Source: Komagataeibacter melomenusus (GTDB lineage: Bacteria; Pseudomonadota; Alphaproteobacteria; Acetobacterales; Acetobacteraceae). Taken from it: a stretch of DNA of 51,047 nt. Positions within the stretch are counted from its first letter, which is position 1. Every line of letters begins with the position of its first letter. Positions 1 through 8,450 of this stretch are shown here, piece by piece. The stretch is from assembly GCF_013155395.1 (NCBI RefSeq), contig NZ_JABJWC010000022.1:1-51047 (forward strand), read 5' to 3'. The notes beneath the pieces are model-generated. The model did no database searches, had not been told where the DNA came from, and saw only the letters and a program-made list of their open reading frames with translations. Position numbers and translations under genes: made by a program.

Positions 1-1
1 G

Positions 2-250
2 CAGGAGACTGACTGTTACTCCCCATCGCTGGTCATAAGGGACCACTTCACGCCCGGTCAGGATTATCCGGTCCGGGAGTTTCTTGAAAAGGCGGACACC
101 GCCCTGACGGACGCCAGCGAGCGGGTTCGCGCCCGCTACGGCTTCCCATGCAGCCGCGCCCGTGGCCAGCTTCAGGCCATAAGGCAGGCCAGTGCGCCCT
201 TCCTGAACCAGTCCGACGCGCAGGTGCGCGTCCTGTCCTTCAGTTATTGA
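2..250 (+). CDS. MSMEG_0570-like nitrogen-starvation protein, C-terminal part
   Basis: The reading frame is open from the window edge to a TGA at 248-250 and gives about 82 residues without a visible start, so the gene is cut by the window. The text contains CYSPSLVIRDHF and RVRARYGFPCSRA, which I recall as typical of the small MSMEG_0570 proteins of Nit1C (nitrilase cluster 1) operons. Their biochemical role is unknown to me. It lies 16 bases upstream of an MSMEG_0569-type flavoprotein on the same strand, the usual neighbour in Nit1C, so the two are probably co-transcribed. The family call rests on memory of the motif and on context. Confidence 0.6.
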   Translation, partial: QETDCYSPSLVIRDHFTPGQDYPVREFLEKADTALTDASERVRARYGFPCSRARGQLQAIRQASAPFLNQSDAQVRVLSFSY

Positions 251-266
251 GACGAAAAGAACGACC

Positions 267-1514
267 ATGACACAGAACGAGAAAACCATCCCCGTCATCA
301 TCGTGGGTGGCGGACAGGCCGGGCTCTCCATGAGCTGGTATCTCTGCCGCGAGAAGGTGGAGCACATCGTCTTTGAGGCAAAGACGGCCTGCCATTCGTG
401 GGATGATGAACGCTGGGACAATTTCTGCCTGGTCACACCGAACTGGCAGTGCGAACTTCCCGGTCATCCCTATAAGGGGAAAGACCCGCACGGCTTCATG
501 GTGAAGCAGGAAATTATTGACTACGTGAAGGGCTTTGTCGCCTCCTTCAATCCGCCCCTGCGCGAGCACACTGCCGTTACCTCCATCACCCGCCATGAAG
601 GTGGTGGCTACCGCGTGGTAGCAGGTGGTGAGACGTGGCACGCAAAGCATGTTGTCATCGCATCAGGCGCATATCAGGATGCGGTCATCCCCGGCTATGC
701 CAGCGCGATCGATCCCGCCATCCATCAGGTTCACTCGCAGGATTACCGCAACGCGGCCCAGTTGCCGGAAGGGGCTGTGCTGGTCGTGGGTAGCGGCCAG
801 TCCGGCGCGCAGATTGTCGAGGACCTGTTCCTTGAAAAACGCAAGGTCCATCTCTGTGTCGGTTCCGCCCCGCGCGTGTCGCGCTTCTACCGTGGCCGCG
901 ACGTTGTGGACTGGCTTGCGGACATGCACTTCTACGACCTTACGGTGGATAATCACCCTCTGCGTGACGGTGCACGCGACAAGACCAATCATTACGTCAC
1001 GGGCCGAAATGGAGGCCATGATCTTGATCTGCGCCTCTTTGCAAAGAAGGGCGTTGGCCTGCATGGCACGCTGGAGACAATCCGCGATGAAGTGGCGCAC
1101 TTCGCGCCGGATCTGAAGGAAAACCTTGATGATGCGGACAAGACCAATGCCGACATCAAGAAATCCATTGACGCCTACATCGCCCGTGAAGGGATCACGG
1201 CTCCGACCGAAGCCCCTTATGTGCCTGTGTGGGAGCCCGATGGCAGTAACACCCCGCTCGACCTGAAGGCTGCCGGGATCACTTCGATCCTCTGGTGCAT
1301 CGGCTTCCGCCCGAACTATCGCTGGATCGACGTGCCGGTCTTCAACGGGGCCAACAAGCCGGTCTGGCATCGCGGCGTGACCGATGCGCCGGGCTTCTAC
1401 TTCCTCGGCCTGCCATGGCTGCACACCTGGGGATCGGGACGGTTCTCCGGTGTTTCGCGTGATGCCGCGTGGCTGGCCAGCCAGATCACCGGCAAAGACG
1501 TGCCTGTAGCCTGA
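267..1514 (+). CDS. MSMEG_0569-family flavin-dependent oxidoreductase (Nit1C flavoprotein)
   Basis: A 415-residue flavoprotein monooxygenase-like enzyme. An FAD-binding Rossmann motif GGGQAG is at residues 14-19 and a second nucleotide-binding motif VVGSGQSGAQ lies near residue 175, the two-dinucleotide layout of flavin-containing monooxygenases. The stretch WDNFCLVTPNWQCELPG is typical of the MSMEG_0569 branch found in Nit1C clusters, which are linked to nitrile and cyanide nitrogen use in Pseudomonas and relatives. Its exact substrate is unknown. It follows the MSMEG_0570-like gene closely and precedes an acyl-CoA synthetase by 15 bases, so it sits mid-operon. No signal peptide; cytoplasmic. 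Confidence 0.8.
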   Translation: MTQNEKTIPVIIVGGGQAGLSMSWYLCREKVEHIVFEAKTACHSWDDERWDNFCLVTPNWQCELPGHPYKGKDPHGFMVKQEIIDYVKGFVASFNPPLREHTAVTSITRHEGGGYRVVAGGETWHAKHVVIASGAYQDAVIPGYASAIDPAIHQVHSQDYRNAAQLPEGAVLVVGSGQSGAQIVEDLFLEKRKVHLCVGSAPRVSRFYRGRDVVDWLADMHFYDLTVDNHPLRDGARDKTNHYVTGRNGGHDLDLRLFAKKGVGLHGTLETIRDEVAHFAPDLKENLDDADKTNADIKKSIDAYIAREGITAPTEAPYVPVWEPDGSNTPLDLKAAGITSILWCIGFRPNYRWIDVPVFNGANKPVWHRGVTDAPGFYFLGLPWLHTWGSGRFSGVSRDAAWLASQITGKDVPVA

Positions 1515-1529
1515 ACGGAGTAAAGCGCC

Positions 1530-3302
1530 ATGCTTCCATGGACAACATATGAGGCGATGTATGACGCGGCCACAAGCCAGCCAGAACAATTCTGGCTGGA
1601 GGCGGCGCAACGCATCACATGGAAGCAGGCACCTGTGAGCGCATGCAGGACACGGGCGGATGGCTGGCATGACTGGTTCCCCGACGCCACGCTCAACACC
1701 TGCCATAACGCCGTCGACCGGCATGTAGCGGACGGACGCGGCGGGCAGGCGGCGCTGATCTGGCATTCCTGCGCCACGAAGGAACGGCAGGTGGTAACCT
1801 ACCGGGAACTCCAGGGCAGGGTGGCCGGGTTTGCCGGCGGCCTGCGCGCGCTGGGGGTGGAGAAAGGCGACCGCGTCCTGATCGCCATGCCCACCATGAT
1901 CGAAACCGCCATCGCCATGCTGGCCTGTGCGCGGATCGGGGCGGTGCATGTGGTGGTTTTTGCGGGTTACGCCGGACCTGAGCTGGCTCGGCGGATTGAT
2001 AGCGTGGCGCCGAAAGTCATCATCATCGCCAGTTGCAGCTTTCAGGGGCAAACCACCATACCATCCCAACTCGCCCTGAATGAGGCGCTAGCCGAAGCCG
2101 AGCATAAACCCCAGGCCTGCGTGATCGTGCAGCGAGCGACCTGCCCGGCTCAGCTTCTGCCGGAACGGGATCACGATTTCCATACGCTGGAACAGTCCGC
2201 GCCGGCAGAGCCGGTCATGCTGAGATCTGAAGATCCCCTGTATATTCTTCATACATCCGGCACGACAGGTCATGCGAAGGGCATCGTGCGCGACAATGGC
2301 GGGCATGCCGTGGCCCTCGCCCTGTCCATGGAGCTGATCTATGGCTGCGAACCCGGCGATACGTTCTTCACGACATCGGATCTGGGCTGGGTGGTAGGCC
2401 ATTCCTACGGGGTCTATGCACCGCTGCTCAGCGGCTGCACCAGCGTGATCGTGGAAGGCGGCGCATCGGCTTCCGCCATCCGCGCGCTTTGCCATGAGCA
2501 CGAGGTGAAATGCCTGTTCACCACACCCACCCAGATGCGCCTCATGCGGCAGGAAAGCCGCAACCTGTCAGGGGCCATCCTGCCTGCACTGGCCCGCATT
2601 TTCGTGGCCGGGGAGTATGCGGACCCGACATTGCTGGAGTGGGCACGATCCTATTTTTGCAAACCCGTGGTCAATCATTGGTGGCAGACCGAAACCGGAT
2701 GGAGCATCACCGCGCATTTCTTTGGCCTGCCCGAGCGTGAGCCGGTTGCGCTCATGAACGACATCGGGCGGCCTGCACCGGGATTCCGTCCGGAAATCAT
2801 GCTGTCCATACCCGGTGAACAGTGCGGCGAAATTGTCCTCTCCCTGCCGCTGCCACCCGGCTGCCTGGCTGGCGTATGGAAGGATGGAGCGATCCATGTT
2901 CCTGCAGCTTACCTGGACGAGACCGGCCAGTATTATCGTACCTTTGACGAAGGTATGATCGAGGCCAGCCGCGCCGTGCATATGCTCGGGCGTTCCGATG
3001 ATGTCATAAAGGTCGCGGGCCGGCGAATTTCGGGCGTACAGATCGAAAAGATCATCGCCGCCCATCCAGAAGTTCATGCCTGTGCCGTAGTGGCCACCCC
3101 TGATGAACTGAGAGGCCAGCGACCTGTCGCCTATGTAGTACCTAACTCCGGCGTAGAAGGCAGACCTTCTTCCGAGGAGATAATCGGACGGGTCAATCAC
3201 GCACTCGGTCGCTGGATTGGCCTTAAGGAAGTCCGCTTCGTCAAACATCTGCCAACAACGGTTTCAGGAAAGATCACGCGGAAACGCCTGTTGGTATCTT
3301 AA
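1530..3302 (+). CDS. AMP-forming acyl-CoA synthetase (acetyl/propionyl-CoA synthetase type)
   Basis: A 590-residue adenylate-forming enzyme that activates a short carboxylic acid with ATP and CoA. Visible signatures are an N-terminal acetyl-CoA synthetase region (NAVDRHV near residue 55), the phosphate-binding loop HTSGTTGHAKG at about 241-251, the hinge motif GRSDDVIKVAGRR near 487 and the C-terminal catalytic lysine in SGKITRK near 579. Overall layout is closest to propionate-CoA ligases (PrpE). It begins 15 bases after the flavoprotein and is probably in the same transcript. In a nitrilase-type cluster it could activate the acid released from a nitrile; that is inference. The substrate cannot be read from sequence. 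Confidence 0.8.
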   Translation: MLPWTTYEAMYDAATSQPEQFWLEAAQRITWKQAPVSACRTRADGWHDWFPDATLNTCHNAVDRHVADGRGGQAALIWHSCATKERQVVTYRELQGRVAGFAGGLRALGVEKGDRVLIAMPTMIETAIAMLACARIGAVHVVVFAGYAGPELARRIDSVAPKVIIIASCSFQGQTTIPSQLALNEALAEAEHKPQACVIVQRATCPAQLLPERDHDFHTLEQSAPAEPVMLRSEDPLYILHTSGTTGHAKGIVRDNGGHAVALALSMELIYGCEPGDTFFTTSDLGWVVGHSYGVYAPLLSGCTSVIVEGGASASAIRALCHEHEVKCLFTTPTQMRLMRQESRNLSGAILPALARIFVAGEYADPTLLEWARSYFCKPVVNHWWQTETGWSITAHFFGLPEREPVALMNDIGRPAPGFRPEIMLSIPGEQCGEIVLSLPLPPGCLAGVWKDGAIHVPAAYLDETGQYYRTFDEGMIEASRAVHMLGRSDDVIKVAGRRISGVQIEKIIAAHPEVHACAVVATPDELRGQRPVAYVVPNSGVEGRPSSEEIIGRVNHALGRWIGLKEVRFVKHLPTTVSGKITRKRLLVS

Positions 3303-3580
3303 CGTTATCAGGCTCGTACCAGATCATTCTTACGGAAAAATGGTGAGCTCAAACAGACAGTCCGGAGACTCTGCACTTATCAATATGTCATGGTTAAAGG
3401 ATTATTAGAAAGACGACAGAATGGTAACTGAAGGCGTCTTCAAAAATCAAAAAAATAACAGATGCCTACATCTATCAGACAGTGCGAATATTCCAACAAC
3501 AAAACCGTCTAGCAGTCTGCATTTATTGAAATTTTATATTTCTTATAACTGCGACTGAATCAGGATTTGGGGAATTACCC

Positions 3581-5014
3581 ATGCAACCATCTCACGATAT
3601 CGCGCTGCTTCTTGCACGCTTCCAGTTCGCCTTTACCGTAGGCGTCCATATTGTTTTTCCTGCCTTTTCAATCGGCTTGGCAGCCTATCTGGCCGTACTG
3701 GAAGGATTATGGCTTAAAACCGGCCGTGCGGCCTATCTTGATCTCTATCGATACTGGATCAAGATATTCTCGATCGTCTTTGGGATGGGCGTCGTCTCCG
3801 GACTGGTCATGTCGTATGAATTCGGCACGAACTGGTCAGTTTTCTCGCGGAAAGCCGGGCCTATTACAGGTGTCCTCCTATCGTATGAAGTCATGACAGC
3901 CTTCTTTCTCGAGGCGGGCTTCCTAGGGGTCATGCTCTTTGGCATGAACAAGGTGGGACGCGGCCTGCATTATGCAGCAACATGTTGTGTCTCGGTCGGC
4001 ACACTCATCTCGATGACATGGATCCTGGCCTCAAACTCATGGATGCAGACGCCGCAGGGATACACGATTGATGCTGCTACCGGTCGCTTCATACCTGCGG
4101 ACTGGCTTGCCATCATTTTCAATCCCTCTTTCCCTTTCCGGCTTGTGCATATGGGTCTGGCGGCCTTTCTTTCGGTTGCCTTTATAGTAGGGGCGACAGG
4201 GGCGTGGCATCTGCTCAAGGCACGCCGTGCGGGCACCCAGGCAAGCGAACCAGTGCGCCTGATGTTTTCCATGGCGATGTGGATGGCAGCCTTCGTTGCC
4301 CCTCTGCAGGTCCTCGCCGGTGACGCCCACGGGTTGAACACGCTCAAATACCAGCCGGTTAAAATTGCTGCGATGGAAGGGGACTGGGAGTCAGAAGCAC
4401 GTGCCCCTGAACTACTGTTCGGTATTCCCAACATGAAAACCGAACATACGGATTATGCCATCAGGCTGCCGCTGGCCGGGTCGCTCATCCTGACACACAG
4501 CCTGAATGGCAAGGTACCGGGCATGAAGGATTTCCCGCGTGACCAGCGTCCGCCTTCTCCCGTGATCTTCTTTTCCTTCCGCATCATGATTGCGCTGGCG
4601 ATGCTTATGGTCATTGTCGGGTTCTGGTCACTCTGGCTGAGGCACAGAGGAACTCTGTTTAGCAGTCCGGGATTTCATCGGGTCGCCGTATGCATGGCAC
4701 CGGCCGGTTTCATCGCATTGCTGTGCGGTTGGGTGACGACCGAGGTTGGGCGTCAACCATGGACCGTTTACGGTTTGCTCAGGACATCCGATAGTGTTTC
4801 CCCGATTGCTCTGTCCAATATGGCGCTGACGATGACCGTCTTTGTTGTAGTCTACGTAATCGTATTTGGATCAGGCATCGGCATTCTGGGCCGCCTGCTA
4901 GCACGCGCACCACAGGAAGGAGAGCATGAGACCAGCCCCTCTCATGCCCCGGATATTCTAGCCACAAGCACTCATCCCAAAGTCATCAATCCCTCTTCTG
5001 GCGAAGGAGCCTGA
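3581..5014 (+). CDS. cioA: Cyanide-insensitive cytochrome bd quinol oxidase subunit I
   Basis: A 477-residue multi-span membrane protein that oxidises ubiquinol and reduces oxygen in the inner membrane. An N-terminal haem-ligand His lies in FAFTVGVHIVFP (residue 23). The quinol-loop motif YQPVKIAAMEG is near residue 258, and GWVTTEVGRQPW near 384. At 477 residues with a short Q-loop it matches the CioA type rather than the longer CydA. The start follows 278 bases of AT-rich DNA, so a separate promoter is likely. cioB begins 2 bases after the stop. Position directly behind a Nit1C cluster fits a role as cyanide-tolerant respiration. Confidence 0.92.
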   Translation: MQPSHDIALLLARFQFAFTVGVHIVFPAFSIGLAAYLAVLEGLWLKTGRAAYLDLYRYWIKIFSIVFGMGVVSGLVMSYEFGTNWSVFSRKAGPITGVLLSYEVMTAFFLEAGFLGVMLFGMNKVGRGLHYAATCCVSVGTLISMTWILASNSWMQTPQGYTIDAATGRFIPADWLAIIFNPSFPFRLVHMGLAAFLSVAFIVGATGAWHLLKARRAGTQASEPVRLMFSMAMWMAAFVAPLQVLAGDAHGLNTLKYQPVKIAAMEGDWESEARAPELLFGIPNMKTEHTDYAIRLPLAGSLILTHSLNGKVPGMKDFPRDQRPPSPVIFFSFRIMIALAMLMVIVGFWSLWLRHRGTLFSSPGFHRVAVCMAPAGFIALLCGWVTTEVGRQPWTVYGLLRTSDSVSPIALSNMALTMTVFVVVYVIVFGSGIGILGRLLARAPQEGEHETSPSHAPDILATSTHPKVINPSSGEGA

Positions 5015-5016
5015 AC

Positions 5017-6036
5017 ATGATGGACGTCGCATACTGGCTTCCGATCATATGGGCCGTTATTCTGGTCGCTGCGATCACCATCTATGTCGTCCTTGATGGC
5101 TTTGACCTTGGCATCGGAATGCTGTTCGCCGTGGAACGGCATGAAGGCCGCAGGGATGTGATGGTCAACACCATTGCCCCTGTATGGGACGGAAACGAAA
5201 CGTGGATGGTCCTTGGTGGCGCTACGCTTTACGGGGTCTTTCCTGGGGCCTATTCAACCCTGCTTCCCGCGTTTTACCTGCCGATCGTGCTCATGCTGGT
5301 TGCCCTGATCTTCCGGGGTGTAGCCTTCGAATTTCGTATCATGACACGCGGGACTGGACGCGAAAAACTGTGGGACGGTGGCTTCATGATTGGATCGGGA
5401 ATCGCTGCTTTCTGCCAGGGCGCAATCCTCGGCGGAGTTGTTCAGGGAATCAAGGTCGTGGATGGAGCTTTTGTTGGCAGTTCAATGGACTGGCTGACCC
5501 CATTCAGCGTGCTGTGCGGACTGGCCGTCATGTGCGGTTATGCCCTGCTCGGGGCAACTTGGTTGATCTGGCGCACAACCGACGTGCTAGAAGCTTCCTG
5601 CCGCAAATGGGCGAAGCTGCTGGCAATCGGGTTGTTTGTATGCATCGTCGCTGTCAGCCTGTGGACGCCTATGTTGCACGCACCCTACCTGCGACGCTGG
5701 ACCGAGTGGCCCAATATCGTATTTGTCGCACCCGTTCCCCTTCTGGTAATCGCACTAGGTTTTCTACTGACCATCGGTCTGCGTCGTGGGCATTCCAAAG
5801 GACCCTTCCTGTGTGCTCTCGGTTGGTTCTTTCTCTGCCTGTCCGGACTCGGGATTACGGTATGGCCGTATGCTGTTCCGCCCGGGTTGACGCTGTGGGA
5901 TGTATCATCCCCCCCATCCAGTCAATTTTTTCAACTGGTCGGCACCGTCATCTTGCTGCCGATCATCCTGACCTACACAGTCTACTCCTATCGTGTGTTC
6001 CGGGGAAAGGTAACGGAAGCAGATGGCTATCATTGA
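5017..6036 (+). CDS. cioB: Cyanide-insensitive cytochrome bd quinol oxidase subunit II
   Basis: A 339-residue hydrophobic protein, the normal length for CydB/CioB. The N-terminal YVVLDGFDLGIGMLF and VWDGNETWMVLGG are the family hallmarks. It pairs with subunit I in the membrane to form the oxidase core. It starts 2 bases after cioA, giving a tight operon, and its end overlaps the next small reading frame by 14 bases. Nothing is odd in the protein itself. Two-subunit bd oxidases without a long Q-loop in acetic acid bacteria are known as cyanide-resistant terminal oxidases. Confidence 0.92.
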   Translation: MMDVAYWLPIIWAVILVAAITIYVVLDGFDLGIGMLFAVERHEGRRDVMVNTIAPVWDGNETWMVLGGATLYGVFPGAYSTLLPAFYLPIVLMLVALIFRGVAFEFRIMTRGTGREKLWDGGFMIGSGIAAFCQGAILGGVVQGIKVVDGAFVGSSMDWLTPFSVLCGLAVMCGYALLGATWLIWRTTDVLEASCRKWAKLLAIGLFVCIVAVSLWTPMLHAPYLRRWTEWPNIVFVAPVPLLVIALGFLLTIGLRRGHSKGPFLCALGWFFLCLSGLGITVWPYAVPPGLTLWDVSSPPSSQFFQLVGTVILLPIILTYTVYSYRVFRGKVTEADGYH

Positions 6037-6172
6037 GATTGTACAGGGCAATGGGGACAACGCGCCCCGGCGCCTTAGCCAGCGTATAGGTTGGTTCATT
6101 GGCATATGGACGCTTAGCACAGCAGCGTTATTCGCAAGCGCACTACTCGTTCACATGATCGTACCAAAATGA
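6023..6172 (+). CDS. DUF2474-type small membrane subunit of the bd oxidase
   Basis: A 49-residue reading frame with one membrane span (IGWFIGIWTLSTAALFASAL, residues 23-42), charged N-terminus and short basic tail. It overlaps the end of cioB by 14 bases in another frame, the usual place for the small CydX/CioZ-like proteins that stabilise bd oxidases. The RIGWFIGIWTLS pattern fits DUF2474, which often follows cioB. It is followed at once by a strong terminator, so it is the last gene of the oxidase operon. Too short for most gene callers; the call rests on position, hydropathy and motif. Confidence 0.72.
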   Translation: MAIIEIVQGNGDNAPRRLSQRIGWFIGIWTLSTAALFASALLVHMIVPK

Positions 6173-6175
6173 CTA

Positions 6176-6213
6176 AATCTGTGGTTGTTCTGACAACCAC
6201 AGATTCATTTTTT
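6176..6213 (+). terminator. Rho-independent terminator after the cio operon
   Basis: A perfect 13-bp stem (6176-6188 with 6193-6205) has a 4-base loop and a T-rich tract to 6213. It overlaps the stop region of the DUF2474 gene and ends the cioA-cioB transcript. Confidence 0.9.
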
Positions 6214-6462
6214 AACATTGATTATACCCAGTTGAATTCCTGCCACGATCTTATTGAGCCGTTTAGCGGCGATCTTTTGCCTGATTTCGGGTCGCCGGAA
6301 ATAAATCGGTATCTCACAGAGCAACGGGCCGCCGTCCCATGCTGTTGCCATGATCCGCATTGAACTAGGGCGTTTCGTCAGTTAAGCGGGAGGATTATGC
6401 CGCTTGTACTCCCGTTTGATCTGTGATGTTTTCTTCCTGTTGATGGGACGGGAAGAGTGTGA

Positions 6463-6613
6463 ATGCGACGGTATGGTCTGAGCGACAGTCAGTGGAAGCG
6501 GATAGCCCACGCGAGCCAGGCCATGCGTGCAGGACGACTGGTCATCATGGTGGACGATGACAGCAAGTAGAACGAAGGCGACGTGGTCATGGCGGCTCAA
6601 TTCGTGACGCCTA
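6463..6613 (+). pseudogene. Chimeric remnant: IS5-like transposase start fused to a ribB-like fragment
   Basis: From 6463 the frame reads MRRYGLSDSQWKRIA, which looks like the first 15 residues of an IS5-family transposase. It then changes to AMRAGRLVIMVDDDSK, a stop (TAG, 6568-6570), and NEGDVVMAAQFVTP. The second part matches the N-terminal region of RibB (3,4-dihydroxy-2-butanone 4-phosphate synthase, compare VDDEDRENEGD), with a stop where Arg or Glu is expected. No intact gene remains. The rest of 6214-7064 holds no gene I can support except the SDR remnant listed next. The region looks like a scar of past insertions and deletions. Confidence 0.6.
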
Positions 6614-6878
6614 AGCGGCCCAGAAACATAGCGAAACGGCCGACATTGCGAAGGTAATTGCGTTGCGTTCCCTGGGAGAACCGCCGCACCGCCATGTCAT
6701 CAAGCAGGCGCTGGCGAAGGTGACTGATTGCAGCAATGCACAGGGACTCCGTCATCATCCGGGCTCCTTTTGGTGGGAAAAAGCCAGAGTGCTTGGCCCG
6801 ATCAGGACAGTTACAAATAAAATAGATCTCTCACGCCGTGGTGACAGACTTCCATGTCACACCAATCCCGCGCAGCGG

Positions 6879-6957
6879 GTTCGTTCATTCAACTGATCGG
6901 TGCATGCGCGGACACTGCTCAGATCGGCAAGGTCCAGGGCAACCAGTTCAGATGCTC
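6879..6957 (-). pseudogene. Short-chain dehydrogenase (SDR) fragment
   Basis: Read on the minus strand, this stretch gives ELVALDLADLSSVRACTDQL followed by NERTR. That resembles the second beta strand and following helix of SDR oxidoreductases (LDLADLxSVRAFADQL). An in-frame stop lies just upstream and nothing else of the family is visible, so it is a small remnant. It sits about 100 bases before the old yellow enzyme gene. Confidence 0.5.
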
Positions 6958-7064
6958 AGCCTGCGCGTTCTACCTCAAGTCAGACGAGGTGGTAGGCCTC
7001 CTGTTGTATTCCACATGAGGCTTCCCAAATCCCTAGGAACTGCGTTTTTTAAGAAGGATCTGTC

Positions 7065-8138
7065 ATGCCCAGCCTGTTTGAGCCGATTGAACTGGGAAGC
7101 ATTTACGCAAAAAACAGAATTCTCATGGCGCCGCTGACACGTGGCCGGGGCACCCGCGAGCATGTACCCACTCCCATCATGGCCGAATATTACGCGCAAC
7201 GCGCTGGGGCCGGTCTGATTATCTCGGAAGCGACTGGTATCAGCCGCGAAGGTCTTGGCTGGCCGTATGCGCCGGGTCTGTGGTCGCAGGAACAGGTAGA
7301 AGCCTGGAAGCCTATCACCGCTGCAGTCCATGCAAAGGGCGGAAAGATCGTGGCCCAGATCTGGCACATGGGCCGCATGGTGCATTCCAGCGTGACGGGT
7401 CAGCAGCCTGTGTCCTGCTCGGCGACAAAAGCACCTGAAGCGCTCCATACTTATGACGGCAAACAGGCTCCCGAAATTGCCCGTCCTCTTACCAGGGAGG
7501 ACATTGCCCGCATCCTGGACGATTATGAAAACGCCGCTCGCAATGCTCTTCAGGCAGGCTTTGACGGTGTGCAGATTCATGCCGCCAACGGTTACCTGAT
7601 CGACGAATTCCTGCGGGACGGCACCAACCATCGTTCCGACGAGTATGGCGGTTCGCCGGAAAAGCGCATCCGCTTTCTGCGTGAAGTCACGGAACGCGTG
7701 ATCGCAACGATTGGCGCGGACAAAACGTCAGTACGGCTGTCCCCCAATGGCGATACGCAGGGCTGCATCGACAGCCATCCCAAGCAGGTTTTTGTGCCGG
7801 CGGCAAAGCTGTTGAACGACCTCGACATCGCTTTTCTTGAACTGCGCGAACCCGGACCGAATGGCACGTTCGGCAAGACCGATCAGCCCAAGCTGCATGG
7901 CCCGATCCGCGAAGTGTTTAAGAAGCCGCTGGTTCTGAATCAGGACTACACACGCGATGAAGCGATCGAGACAGTTGCAACCGGTGTTGCAGATGCCATT
8001 TCATTCGGTCGCCCATTCATCGCCAATCCGGACCTCGTGCGTCGTCTGGAAGACAATCTGCCCCTGAACAAGGACGATATCCGCACCTGGTACTCGCAGG
8101 GTGCAGAAGGCTATACCGATTATCCACTTGCTCGCTGA
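7065..8138 (+). CDS. Old yellow enzyme family alkene reductase (NemA/XenB-like)
   Basis: A 357-residue FMN enzyme that reduces activated C=C bonds or nitro compounds with NAD(P)H. The N-terminus LFEPIELGSIYAKNRILMAPLTR and the substrate-binding HAAN at residues 172-175, followed by GYLIDEFLRDGTN, mark the classical NemA-type OYE branch. FMN-phosphate binding is suggested by ISFGRPFIANPDLV near the end. The start has an upstream AAGAAGGA. It stands alone between remnants and a terminator, so it is probably monocistronic. Likely role: detoxification of electrophiles. The natural substrate is unknown. Confidence 0.9.
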   Translation: MPSLFEPIELGSIYAKNRILMAPLTRGRGTREHVPTPIMAEYYAQRAGAGLIISEATGISREGLGWPYAPGLWSQEQVEAWKPITAAVHAKGGKIVAQIWHMGRMVHSSVTGQQPVSCSATKAPEALHTYDGKQAPEIARPLTREDIARILDDYENAARNALQAGFDGVQIHAANGYLIDEFLRDGTNHRSDEYGGSPEKRIRFLREVTERVIATIGADKTSVRLSPNGDTQGCIDSHPKQVFVPAAKLLNDLDIAFLELREPGPNGTFGKTDQPKLHGPIREVFKKPLVLNQDYTRDEAIETVATGVADAISFGRPFIANPDLVRRLEDNLPLNKDDIRTWYSQGAEGYTDYPLAR

Positions 8139-8154
8139 CACCCTATTTTTTCCC

Positions 8155-8187
8155 GCAAGCTCCTTCCAGGGAAAGGAGCTTGCATTT
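8155..8187 (+). terminator. Terminator after the old yellow enzyme gene
   Basis: An 11-bp perfect stem (8155-8165 with 8173-8183) has a 7-base loop and is followed by ATTTTAA. It lies 17 bases after the stop codon. The remainder of 8188-8450 shows no gene or structure I can support. Confidence 0.8.
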
Positions 8188-8450
8188 TAACTATAGAAAA
8201 CATTTAGATGCCGACCTGATACTTGTCATGTGCAGGATGAAATCACTTGAATATTTCTACCCCCTGTCATGAATTTGAATGCTGCGAAAGCCTGTTTTTG
8301 GTAGTCCCTATGACAGCCGACTATCTCCTTTCTCCCAAGTCAGACGTTTCATTCCGGCTGTTCATGTGGGAAGAATTATCGTCGAATAAGGCGGCCATGA
8401 TCTATGAAGCGGATGTGTCCGCCGGTACCTCGTGTCCGCCCTGTGCGTCT

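Noticed and set aside
663-2069. 468-codon minus-strand frame
   Set aside because: Antisense to the flavoprotein and synthetase genes, which carry clear motifs; typical of high-GC shadow frames.
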